From contig NZ_AYKF01000083.1 of the NCBI RefSeq assembly GCF_003732545.1, positions 1 through 34,711 of the forward strand: a stretch of DNA of 34,711 bases, in the 5' to 3' direction. A program made the translations under genes and the position numbers. The DNA is from Salinisphaera orenii subsp. halophila YIM 95161 (GTDB lineage Bacteria > Pseudomonadota > Gammaproteobacteria > Nevskiales > Salinisphaeraceae). The notes under the pieces were generated by a model. That model was not told the origin of the DNA and ran no database searches. It saw only the letters and a program-made list of their open reading frames with translations. Below, one piece after another: positions 8,875-18,899 of the stretch (the stretch's first letter is position 1; every line of letters starts with the position of its first letter).

Positions 8875-9191
8875 ACGCGCCGACGCGTCGTGATCGCCAC
8901 CAGGGCGTTGAACACGGGTTGATCGCGCACGCGGCGTTGTACGCCCTCGCGCACCTATGCGCAGTCCAATGCCTTACGCATCGGCGGTAGATGAATCCAG
9001 GCGTGCCGCCGGGCGCGAAGTTTGTGCCTGCTATGGGGGAGTGGGCGCTGGAGCACCAAGGTCGATTGGCTATCGAAGCTTGCTGACTTCTTTCTCGCCG
9101 TGCGATCGGAAATATTCGATTTCCGATAGCCCCGGCTTTCGTCACCGAGACAGACAGGTGTCGCAGTTACAGGCGGGTGACGGTGTGCCGT

Positions 9192-10424
<1,233 letters not shown>

Positions 10425-10450
10425 TTAGTCGTTGGTCTGAGAGGCTTGTT

Positions 10451-11074
10451 CTAAAAGTCGAAAAACAGCGTTTCCTGCGGGCCCTGCAGATGGATCTCGA
10501 AGCGATAGCGCGCGGTTTCGCCGTCGGATTCGCGCCGGGCGACCAGCGTGTCGCGACGGCTGGGCGGCAGGCCGTTGAAAAACGGGCAGGCCGCGTTCGC
10601 CGTGCTCTCGTCATCGAAATGCAGCCGCGTGTTCAAATGGATATTGATACCGCGGGCGAACAGCATCAGATTGATATGCGGTGCCATCTCGCCGCCGTTC
10701 GGGTGCGTGACTCGACCAGGCTTTACGCTTTGAAACGACCACTGGCCGGCGTCGTTCTCGCCCGGCGCGCTGCGCCCGAAGCCGCGAAACGCGCGATCGG
10801 TTCGAAAATCGGTCTGATAGACGCCGTTCGCGTCGGCCTGCCAGGCCTCGACCAGAATATCTTCGACCGCGTCGCCGTTGCCGTCGATCACGGTGCCGAC
10901 GATCTCGATCGGTTCGCCTTCGGCCGCGGTGGTGGCGATCGTCGGGCCGATCTCGTCGTCGCGTGGCGGCAGGCCGGCCACTTCCAGCGCCAGGCCGATA
11001 TGAACATAGGGTCCGGCCGTCTGCGAGGGCGATTCGGGATACATGAGGCCGCCGTCTTTTGTCGGTTGTGTCAT
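10451..11074 (-). CDS. pcaG: Protocatechuate 3,4-dioxygenase alpha subunit
   Basis: This is the non-catalytic subunit of the intradiol ring-cleaving enzyme that opens protocatechuate to 3-carboxy-cis,cis-muconate. At 207 residues it has the normal length. Family features include TPSQTxGPY-like SPSQTAGPYVHIGLA near the N-terminus, DILVEAWQADANGVY near residue 75, and HINLMLFARGINIHLNTRLHF near residue 135. PcaG forms the mixed active-site shell with PcaH. In most bacteria pcaH and pcaG are nearly contiguous. Here 436 bp separate them and contain a structured repeat, and no separate promoter for pcaG is evident. The Shine-Dalgarno sequence is weak (AGGAC, 9 bases before the ATG). Confidence 0.93.
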   Translation of the reverse strand: MTQPTKDGGLMYPESPSQTAGPYVHIGLALEVAGLPPRDDEIGPTIATTAAEGEPIEIVGTVIDGNGDAVEDILVEAWQADANGVYQTDFRTDRAFRGFGRSAPGENDAGQWSFQSVKPGRVTHPNGGEMAPHINLMLFARGINIHLNTRLHFDDESTANAACPFFNGLPPSRRDTLVARRESDGETARYRFEIHLQGPQETLFFDF

Positions 11075-11142
11075 GGCTTATGTCCTGTCTCGTAAGTTTC
11101 TTGCCTCTGTGAGCAGGCGTAATCGGCGTGTCTGGCAAGGTG

Positions 11143-11414
11143 TAGGGCCTGTTCACGTTTCGTGCGAGTCCGCGCCAAGCGCTGTTCTGCGGCAAGACGA
11201 GGCGTAGCACGTGCCGCGCAGTCATTCTGCGCAAGCGTGCTAGAACGCTGGATTGCCGCAAAACAGCGCTTGTCCCGAAGGGTTGGGCCGCAAATCGCGC
11301 TCTGCGGCGTTGCGAGTCTGGGCCGTGGCACACCACGACGCGGCGACTCGCGCCTTGCAGAACACGATTTGCGGTCTCCAACGCGGCGCCCGGACGAAAC
11401 GTCAACAGGCCCTA
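11143..11414. repeat. 272-bp TA-flanked palindromic element (MITE-like) between pcaH and pcaG
   Basis: The element has 21-bp terminal inverted repeats (11143-11163 and 11394-11414) that differ at one position and begin TAGGGCCTGTT. The terminal TA on each side fits a duplicated TA target. Inside are two large stem-loops. The first pairs 11176-11195 with 11253-11272 (20 bp, one mismatch) and contains a smaller GCGCAG/CTGCGC hairpin at 11216-11232. The second pairs 11288-11297 with 11365-11374. No transposase is encoded. The ends resemble those of IS5/IS427-type elements, whose transposase could act in trans. That link is inferred. Confidence 0.8.
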
Positions 11415-11430
11415 GGGCCGCGTCGTAGCG

Positions 11431-11466
11431 GCGCCTGCGGCGAGGTTTTACAACGCCGGCAGGCGC
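11431..11466. other. Hairpin between pcaH stop and the palindromic element
   Basis: Arms 11431-11442 and 11454-11466 (GCGCCTGCGGCG against CGCCGGCAGGCGC) pair with one bulged base around an 11-base loop. No T-run follows on either strand, so it is not called a terminator. It lies 45 bp downstream of the pcaH stop and could stabilise or attenuate the pcaH transcript. Confidence 0.5.
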
Positions 11467-11510
11467 GACGAGTGCGCTGCGCAACGCAAGGTTACGTGCG
11501 AGGCAGGACA

Positions 11511-12248
11511 TCACCCCTGGTTCTCGAAATAGGTCTGCAGCGCGCCGCGGGTGACGATATCGAAGCGGTACGCCAGGCTGTCCATCGGCCGCGAGCCGGC
11601 CTTGTCCAGGCGGGCGACGAGCGTGTCGATCGCGTCGGGGTCGTTGAGCGTATGCATGATCGGGCACAGCGGAATCAGCGGGTCGCCCTCGAAGTAGAGC
11701 TGCGTGATCAACCGGGTGCTGATCGCAGGACCCATCACCGACACATGGATATGTGCCGGGCGCCAGGAGTTCACATCGTTGGGCCACGGATAAGGGCCCG
11801 GCTTGATGGTACGAAAGCGATACCAGCCGTCGGCATCGGTCACGGTCCGGCCCACGCCGCCGAAATTCGGATCGAGCGGCGCCATATAGGCGTCTTTCTT
11901 GTGCCGATAGCGCCCGCCGGCGTTGGCCTGCCAGATTTCGACCAGCGTGCCGGGCACGGGTTTGTTGTACTGATCGACGACCCGGCCATAGACGATGATG
12001 CGCTCGCCGATCGGCAGACCGTCGCGGTCCGTGCCGGGGCGAAAGTTCAGCAACAGGTCGTTATCGACCGGGCCCAGCACGAAATTGTCGAAATCGGGGC
12101 CGGTGAGCTCGGAGGCGGTCGGCGTCTGCAGGCTGACCAGCGACTGCTGCGGCGAGCGTGCGACTGTGGTCTTGTAAGCGGGCGCATAAGGTCGCGGGTG
12201 CCAGCCGCGATCACGCATGACGAAGGCGGTACGGTCGTTCTGCGCCAT
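11511..12248 (-). CDS. pcaH: Protocatechuate 3,4-dioxygenase beta (catalytic) subunit
   Basis: This is the iron(III)-binding subunit of the intradiol dioxygenase, 245 residues. The four iron ligands are visible as Y114 (GGRYRHKKD), Y153 (PGPYPWPN), H166 and H168 ([10 protein letters not shown]). Flanking family blocks [17 protein letters not shown] and [24 protein letters not shown] are intact. I chose ATG 12248 because GGAG lies 7 bases upstream; an in-frame ATG 45 bases earlier lacks this. It begins 123 bp after the pcaQ stop and has a PcaQ-box-like palindrome in front of it, so it probably has its own regulated promoter. Confidence 0.95.
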   Translation of the reverse strand: MAQNDRTAFVMRDRGWHPRPYAPAYKTTVARSPQQSLVSLQTPTASELTGPDFDNFVLGPVDNDLLLNFRPGTDRDGLPIGERIIVYGRVVDQYNKPVPGTLVEIWQANAGGRYRHKKDAYMAPLDPNFGGVGRTVTDADGWYRFRTIKPGPYPWPNDVNSWRPAHIHVSVMGPAISTRLITQLYFEGDPLIPLCPIMHTLNDPDAIDTLVARLDKAGSRPMDSLAYRFDIVTRGALQTYFENQG

Positions 12249-12366
12249 GTAAATCTCCTGCATGGCACGCTGCGCACGGCCTATAGCTCGCACGCGACGT
12301 GTTTTGTTATCTATTCGATTGTGGCGAATCGATGACGATTGCCAAGTGAAAGTCGGGCGACTCGAT

Positions 12367-12382
12367 ATAACCTATAGGTTAT
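12367..12382. promoter_or_regulatory. PcaQ-box-like palindrome upstream of pcaH
   Basis: The perfect 16-bp palindrome ATAACC-TATA-GGTTAT closely matches the ATAACC-N4-GGTTAA motif I recall for PcaQ in Sinorhizobium. It lies about 119 bp before the pcaH ATG and overlaps the last codons and TAG stop of pcaQ. PcaQ bound here could activate pcaHG-pobA. Confidence 0.75.
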
Positions 12383-13310
12383 TTAATTTATAGGACACCG
12401 GATACGCGGCGGCCACGTCGCGCAGGCAATCACAGAAATCTTCGACCGCACGCGGGGTCGGTTGACTGGTGTTCACCGCATAACCTACGGAACCGCCGCG
12501 TGCTTCGATTGGCTGGGCCAGTCGTACGAGCGTGCCGGCGGCGATGGCTTCGCGGGCGGTATCCTGCGGCGTGATCCATACCGCGTCGGACATGAGCGCA
12601 TAGCGTGTGCTCAACGGCAACGACAGGGTTTCCACGGCCAGGCGCGGCGGTTCGGCCGCCTGTTCGACCCAGAATCGTTCGAGCTGTTCGCGCAGGGTAG
12701 TACCGCGCGGCGGCACAACCCACGGGTAGGCCATGAGGGCGGGGGTGTCCGGTGCGTGGCTGCTCGTCAGCAACGGATGATCGCGCCGCACGACGGCGAT
12801 CAGCGGCTCGTAGTAGAGATGCTGGAATTGCAGGTCGCGAATCTCTTCGGCCTCGCTCATGCGCCCGAGCACCAGATCCAGCTCGCCCAGGCGCAGGCGT
12901 GCCAGCAGAGCGGCGCTGGTGCCGGTATCCACTTCCATGCGCAGGTCGGGCTGGCGAGCATGCAGGCGATACAGCACTTCGGGCAGCAGCCCGCCTTCGA
13001 CGTTGGACAGCGCGCCCAGACGTACCACGGTTTCGACGGTGTCCTGGCGGATCGCATCGATGCCTTCGCGTAGCGAACGCAGAGCGGGTGCGGCATGACG
13101 CAGCAGGGTGCGCCCGGCCGGGGTCAGGCGAACGCCGCGGGGCAGGCGTTCGAACAGCTTGACGCCGAGGCTCTCCTCGAGCTCGCGGAGGGTCTTGGAA
13201 ATACCCGGCTGGGTGATCGACAGCGCCTCGGCGGCGGACTTGATCCGCCCCAGCCGTGCTACCTCCTGAAAGGCGACCAGATGGCGCAGCTTGATCGGCG
13301 AATGAATCAC
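12372..13310 (-). CDS. pcaQ: LysR-family regulator of protocatechuate catabolism
   Basis: This 312-residue LysR-type regulator has an N-terminal winged helix-turn-helix (IKLRHLVAFQEVARLGRIKSAAEALSITQPGISKTLREL..., residues 6-65) and a C-terminal periplasmic-binding-like effector domain. Length, sequence style and placement inside the pca run match PcaQ, which activates pca genes in response to pathway lactone intermediates. It lies between the pcaD-pcaC fusion and pcaH on the same strand. This differs from the divergent arrangement common in rhizobia. Its last codons form part of the probable PcaQ-binding palindrome. Autoregulation through read-through from the upstream genes is possible but not shown. 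Confidence 0.87.
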   Translation of the reverse strand: MIHSPIKLRHLVAFQEVARLGRIKSAAEALSITQPGISKTLRELEESLGVKLFERLPRGVRLTPAGRTLLRHAAPALRSLREGIDAIRQDTVETVVRLGALSNVEGGLLPEVLYRLHARQPDLRMEVDTGTSAALLARLRLGELDLVLGRMSEAEEIRDLQFQHLYYEPLIAVVRRDHPLLTSSHAPDTPALMAYPWVVPPRGTTLREQLERFWVEQAAEPPRLAVETLSLPLSTRYALMSDAVWITPQDTAREAIAAGTLVRLAQPIEARGGSVGYAVNTSQPTPRAVEDFCDCLRDVAAAYPVSYKLNNL

Positions 13311-13355
13311 GGGATCGTCAGCGATCGAGCGGCGGCGTCATGAAGCCACTATCGG

Positions 13356-14534
13356 TTACGGCGCAGCGCTCGAGCCCCAACCCTGCTCCTTGGCGAGCTT
13401 GAAGGCATGATTGGCGGCCGGCACGCCGGCATAAATCGCGACATGCATCAGCGCCTGGCGCAGTTCGGCTTCGCTTACGCCGATGCGCTGCGCGGTCTTG
13501 AGATGCAGGATCAGCTCGCCATCGCGTCCGAGCGCGGCGAGTATGGCGGTCGTGATCAGGCTGCGTTGGGTGCGTGACAGATCGGGATTGCCCCAGAGCT
13601 CGCCCCAGGCATAGCGGGTGATCAGGTCCTGGAAGGACGCATCCAGCGTTGTGGCCGACGCGCCGGCACGCTCGACGTGTTCGCTGCCCAGTACCGATTT
13701 GCGCGTTTCCAGGCCTTGGGCATAGGTCAGCGGCGGGGCGTTGTCGTCGTCGTTCGTAGCGAAGGCGTGAAGCAAGCTATCAGTAAAGGCATCGCTGTCT
13801 TCGACGGACGGCACATGGGCCACGTCGTCGATCGTGTCCAGCGGCGCGCCGCCGAGTTCGTCGGCCAATGCTTCGAGCGCCGACACCGGCGTGGCCGGGT
13901 CCTCGGCGCCGGCGATCAAGCAAACCGGGCGATCGACGCCGGCCAGCTTGCCGCGGAAATCGGCTTCGGCGAGCAGTTCGCACAGCCGGGCATAGCTTTC
14001 ATCGTCGGTACGTGCGAGCTGATGCGTCCAGCCGGCAACCCCCGCCGGCTGCTGATCCTTGTAGGCATCGGCGAACCAGCGCTGCGAGAGTTCGGCGGCC
14101 ATCTGTTCGAGGCCTTCGCTACGCACACGCGCAGCGCGCTGTTGCCAGGCGTCCGGCGTGCCGATCGCCGCGCCGGTATTGGTAAGCACCACGCGATCGA
14201 GCCATTCCGGCGCGTCGAGCAGCAAGGCCTGGCCGATCACGCCGCCGATCGAGGTGCCGACGAACCCACAGCGTTCGACGCCGAGCGCTGCCAGCAACGC
14301 CTGCGCGTCGCGGGCGAGATCGCGCGCGGTCACGGCCGTGCTAGCCGGCGCACTGGCGCCGTGGCCGGGCAGGTCCCAGCGAATACACCGATAGCGCCCG
14401 CGCAGACGCGCGACGACATCGGCCCAGACCTGTTGCGACATGCCCAGCGGGTGCGCGAACAAAACCGCGGGCAGGGCCGTTTCCCCGCTCTCCTGATAAC
14501 AGATCACCCGCCCGTTGCATTCGACAAACGCCAT
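13356..14534 (-). CDS. pcaL: Fused 3-oxoadipate enol-lactonase / 4-carboxymuconolactone decarboxylase
   Basis: This 392-residue protein joins two consecutive enzymes of the pathway. Residues 1-262 are an alpha/beta hydrolase (PcaD) with nucleophile S95 in GTSIGG, acid D212 in GAEDPATP and base H240. Residues about 270-392 are the carboxymuconolactone decarboxylase domain (PcaC) with RYAWGELWGNPDLSRTQRSLI and the late LMHVAIYAGVPAANHAF block. The order, lactonase then decarboxylase, is the PcaL type known from actinobacteria and some proteobacteria. It turns 4-carboxymuconolactone into 3-oxoadipate. It starts 17 bp after pcaF on the same strand. Confidence 0.93.
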   Translation of the reverse strand: MAFVECNGRVICYQESGETALPAVLFAHPLGMSQQVWADVVARLRGRYRCIRWDLPGHGASAPASTAVTARDLARDAQALLAALGVERCGFVGTSIGGVIGQALLLDAPEWLDRVVLTNTGAAIGTPDAWQQRAARVRSEGLEQMAAELSQRWFADAYKDQQPAGVAGWTHQLARTDDESYARLCELLAEADFRGKLAGVDRPVCLIAGAEDPATPVSALEALADELGGAPLDTIDDVAHVPSVEDSDAFTDSLLHAFATNDDDNAPPLTYAQGLETRKSVLGSEHVERAGASATTLDASFQDLITRYAWGELWGNPDLSRTQRSLITTAILAALGRDGELILHLKTAQRIGVSEAELRQALMHVAIYAGVPAANHAFKLAKEQGWGSSAAP

Positions 14535-14551
14535 GACTCGGCTCCTGCGTG

Positions 14552-15760
<1,209 letters not shown>

Positions 15761-15762
15761 GT

Positions 15763-16536
15763 TTAGGCCTCGCTGTGGTGTTTTTCGGTGCGCGCCTTGA
15801 GATCGCGCAGCACCTCGAGTTCGTGATCGTCGGGCTCCGGCGTTTCGCCCAGATCGGCGGCGAAACGGATCGCCCAGCCGGTGGCCTCTTCAACCTGCGC
15901 CCGGGTCACGCCCGGATGCAGGGAGGTTACCGTGAGTTCCTTGGTTTGCGTATCGGGCTGCATCACACACAGATCCGTGATGATGCGCGTCGGGCCGCGG
16001 CCGATGTTGGGCACGTTGTCGCGGGCGGTCCCGTCACGGCCGAAACCGACCGTGGTGATGAAATCCGCCGCGTCCACGAACGTGCGCTTGGAATGCTTGA
16101 GGGTGATGAATATCTCGCCCGTACAGGTCGCCATTTCCGGCGCGCCGCCGCCGCCCGGCAGGCGGACCTTTGGCTGGGTGTAGTCGCCGATCAGCGTGGT
16201 ATTCAGGTTCGCATACTTGTCGACCTGGGCAGCACCCAAAAAACCGACGTCGATCTGGCCGCCCTGGACCCAGTAGCGAAACATCTCGGGCACCGACACA
16301 GTGGTCAACGCCGTTTCGCACAGTTCGCCGTCGCCGATCGACAGCGGCAGTACCTCGGGCTTGGTCTGCAAGGTCCCGGATTCGTAGATGAGTACGACAT
16401 CCGGCGCGTGCGTGAGACGGGCCAGATTGGCTGCTTCGCTGGGCAGGCCGATGCCCACGAAACAGCTCTGGCCGTTGTGCAGCGCACGCGCTGCGGTGAC
16501 CGTCATCATTTCCGAGGAATCGTAGCGCTCGCTCAT
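15763..16536 (-). CDS. pcaJ: 3-oxoadipate CoA-transferase subunit B (CatJ type)
   Basis: This is the second subunit of the enzyme that moves CoA from succinyl-CoA to 3-oxoadipate, 257 residues. The segment GIGLPSEAANLARLTHAPDVVLIYESGTL contains the probable catalytic Glu in YESG (about residue 52). The glycine-rich LPGGGGAPEM follows near residue 148. The length and motif style match the glutaconate-CoA-transferase-like CatI/CatJ pair of Pseudomonas strain B13 rather than the shorter classical PcaI/PcaJ. The ATG at 16536 overlaps the pcaI stop as ATGA. Substrate is inferred from the operon. Confidence 0.88.
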   Translation of the reverse strand: MSERYDSSEMMTVTAARALHNGQSCFVGIGLPSEAANLARLTHAPDVVLIYESGTLQTKPEVLPLSIGDGELCETALTTVSVPEMFRYWVQGGQIDVGFLGAAQVDKYANLNTTLIGDYTQPKVRLPGGGGAPEMATCTGEIFITLKHSKRTFVDAADFITTVGFGRDGTARDNVPNIGRGPTRIITDLCVMQPDTQTKELTVTSLHPGVTRAQVEEATGWAIRFAADLGETPEPDDHELEVLRDLKARTEKHHSEA

Positions 16537-17363
16537 GCCGTGTCTCCGTTGTCCTGTCCTGCGGCAAAGACGTGTTCGTCCAGCCAGGCGGTGAACGCTT
16601 CGCGGTCGCGGGCGATCGCGTCCCAGTCCTTGTAGAACTTGTTGGAGCGTGAATAGTAGCCGTGGGTATAGGAGGGCTTCGCGCCAGCGGGCGCTTCGAC
16701 GACGGCCGAGATCACCCAGCCCGGGATCACGCAGGCATTGGCATGCACGTCGAGCTCGTCGACGATCTCTTCCACGGTCACGATCGAATGCGTGGCCGCC
16801 AGCACGGCCTCTTTCTGGACGCCGATGATGCCTTTGACGAGCACGTTGCCGTTCCGGTCGGCCTTCTGCGCATGCACGATCGACACATCCGGACGTATCG
16901 CGGGCACCGCGGCCAGCCGCTCGCCGGTAAACGGGCATTCGATGAACTTGATCTGATCGTTGACCTTGGGCAGATCCGAGCCGATATAACCACGCAGCAC
17001 CGCCAGCGGCAGACCCGAGGCGCCGGCCTCGAAGGCGTTGGCCATGGCCGCATGACTGTGCTCGAGGATCTCGATCTGATGCGGCCAGCCTTTTTCGACC
17101 GCGTCGCGCAGCCGATGCAGCGAGCCGACGCCCGGATTGCCGCCCCAGGAGAAGATCAGTTTGCTGGCACAGCCGGCGCCGATCATCTGGTCGTAGATCA
17201 GGTCGGGCGTCATCCGGATGAGGGTGAGATCGCGTTTTTTCTGGCGGATGACTTCGTGGCCCGCCGCGAACGGAATGAGATGGGTGAAGCCCTCCATCGC
17301 GACGGTGGCCCCATCGGTGACGTAACGGGCGACGGCATCATGCAGCGAGAGAAACTCTGCCAT
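16533..17363 (-). CDS. pcaI: 3-oxoadipate CoA-transferase subunit A (CatI type)
   Basis: This is the first subunit of the heteromeric CoA-transferase, 276 residues. The N-terminal VTDGATVAMEGFTHLIPFAAGHEVIRQ contains the glycine-rich CoA-transferase fold entry, and GNPGVGSLHRLRDAVEKGWP lies near residue 76. It belongs to the CatI-like, glutaconate-transferase-related branch. It overlaps pcaJ by four bases. The 127-bp gap upstream, after pcaB, carries one ATAACC half-site (17415-17420) but no full PcaQ palindrome. The Shine-Dalgarno sequence is weak. Confidence 0.88.
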   Translation of the reverse strand: MAEFLSLHDAVARYVTDGATVAMEGFTHLIPFAAGHEVIRQKKRDLTLIRMTPDLIYDQMIGAGCASKLIFSWGGNPGVGSLHRLRDAVEKGWPHQIEILEHSHAAMANAFEAGASGLPLAVLRGYIGSDLPKVNDQIKFIECPFTGERLAAVPAIRPDVSIVHAQKADRNGNVLVKGIIGVQKEAVLAATHSIVTVEEIVDELDVHANACVIPGWVISAVVEAPAGAKPSYTHGYYSRSNKFYKDWDAIARDREAFTAWLDEHVFAAGQDNGDTA

Positions 17364-17490
17364 GGGACTAGCCTTTCGGTTTGTGCGCTAAACGAACACG
17401 AGTTTGCATAGCGAATAACCTAAAGCGTGGCGGCATGAGCGTCAACGCTGGCGACCGTTTCGCTTGCCGGATGGCCGCTCGGCCGCTGCG

Positions 17491-18837
17491 CTAGAACGAT
17501 TCGAGCGCGCGACGAACACGGGCGACCTGGGCCGCGCTCGCGCCGGTATGGGCGGCCGGGTCGACGGCCGCGCGCACCGCCTCGGCGTCGAATACGGCGC
17601 TGATTTCGGCGTGGTCGAGGAGTATGTCGGCGAGCTCGCGATGGCTTTCGGCCGCCTCGTGGGTGGCCTGGGCGACCAGTTCGGCGGCGCGTTCGTGCGC
17701 CACGCGTTCGGCCAGGAAAGCCGTGATCGGCGCGGTGAGAATCGCGCCGCCGGTCAGCGCCAGGTTGCGCCGCATCGCCTGGGTATGCACATCGAGCCCG
17801 GCCAGTAGCTGTTGCAGGGTTTCCAGTGCGCCCTCGACGAAAAGCACGGCATCGACCAGCGGGGCCCATTCGGCGTGCCATTCACCCAGACCGCGTTCCA
17901 TCGGCTGGGCGCCGGCGTTGTGCAACAGGGCCACGGCCGAATGGACCTGACGCGCGGCGGCGCGGATACGCGCACAGCCCACCGGGTTGCGCTTGTGCGG
18001 CATGGAAGACGAGCCGCCGGCGCCGGTCGAGGCCGGCTCGCTGACTTCGCCGACCTCGGTCTGGGCCATCAACGCCACGTCGAGGGCGATCTTTTCCCCG
18101 GCCACGGCCACCGCACCCAGGGCATCGCCGAGGGCGAGGATCGGCTGGCGATCGGTATGCCAGGGCAGCACCGGACAGGCCAGGCCGAGTTCGCCCGCAA
18201 GCGCGTCCATGAGATCGAGCCCGGTATCGGCAAAACCGGTATGCGTGCCGACCGGGCCGCCGAGCTGCACGAGCAGGCCGTCGCGGGCCACCGGGGCGAG
18301 ACGCCGTTCGGCCTGGGCGAGCCCCCAAAGCCACTGCGCGACCTTGGCGCCGAACGTGATCGGCAGCGCCTGTTGCATGAGGGTTCGTCCGATCATCGGC
18401 GTGTTTTCGTGGCGCGTCATCAGCGCCAGACCGTCGCCACGGCATTGGCCGAGCAGCTTGATACAACGGGCCAGACGCGGTTTGAGCACCAGCATGAGCG
18501 CGCTGTCGACGATGTCCTGACTGGTCGCGCCGCGATGAAAGCTCGCGCGCAGATCGGCGGCCAGCATGGCCTTGGCCTGCTTGACGAACGGAATCGCGAC
18601 ATTGCCGCCATCCGCGCTGTCGGCGGCCAGCGCGTCGAGATCGAACGCCGTCATGTCGATCTGGTCGGCGATCGCCGCGGCCGTGCCGGCGGCCAGCAAG
18701 CCGGCGTCTTCCTGGACCCGGGCGAGCGCGATTTCCACGCGGCACATGGCGTCGACGAATGCCTGCGGCGTACAGGCCGCTTCGCCCACGGAACTCATGA
18801 ACGGGTGACGCAGAAACAGATCGAGCATGGCAGTCAT
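17491..18837 (-). CDS. pcaB: 3-carboxy-cis,cis-muconate cycloisomerase
   Basis: This 448-residue enzyme of the fumarase/aspartase superfamily lactonises 3-carboxy-cis,cis-muconate to 4-carboxymuconolactone. The superfamily signature GSSSMPHKRNPVG lies near residue 275, and the second conserved block SFHRGATSQDIVDSA lies near residue 100. Length fits PcaB. Two ATG codons nine bases apart are possible starts and neither has a strong Shine-Dalgarno sequence; I kept the upstream one. It is the first structural gene after the IclR regulator, from which it is separated by 62 bp containing a 26-bp near-perfect palindrome. Confidence 0.92.
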   Translation of the reverse strand: MTAMLDLFLRHPFMSSVGEAACTPQAFVDAMCRVEIALARVQEDAGLLAAGTAAAIADQIDMTAFDLDALAADSADGGNVAIPFVKQAKAMLAADLRASFHRGATSQDIVDSALMLVLKPRLARCIKLLGQCRGDGLALMTRHENTPMIGRTLMQQALPITFGAKVAQWLWGLAQAERRLAPVARDGLLVQLGGPVGTHTGFADTGLDLMDALAGELGLACPVLPWHTDRQPILALGDALGAVAVAGEKIALDVALMAQTEVGEVSEPASTGAGGSSSMPHKRNPVGCARIRAAARQVHSAVALLHNAGAQPMERGLGEWHAEWAPLVDAVLFVEGALETLQQLLAGLDVHTQAMRRNLALTGGAILTAPITAFLAERVAHERAAELVAQATHEAAESHRELADILLDHAEISAVFDAEAVRAAVDPAAHTGASAAQVARVRRALESF

Positions 18838-18854
18838 CCAGGGCAGAACGGGCG

Positions 18855-18880
18855 CCCGAGTGTGGCATGCCGCACTCGGG
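18855..18880. promoter_or_regulatory. 26-bp near-perfect palindrome upstream of pcaB
   Basis: The palindrome has one mismatched pair (18863/18872) and is centred on GGCATGCC, with outer arms CCCGAGTG and CACTCGGG. It lies 18 bp before the pcaB ATG and just after the IclR stop. Without a T-run it is either an operator or an RNA hairpin in the pcaB leader. Confidence 0.55.
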
Positions 18881-18899
18881 GCGAATCCACGGGTAAATA

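Noticed and set aside
11071-11787. Minus-strand open frame covering the pcaH-pcaG spacer
   Set aside because: It reads through the palindromic element and out of frame into pcaH. The structured repeat explains the sequence better.
17415-17420. ATAACC half-site upstream of pcaI as a PcaQ box
   Set aside because: The second arm is absent (GCGTGG in place of GGTTAA), so it does not form a palindrome.
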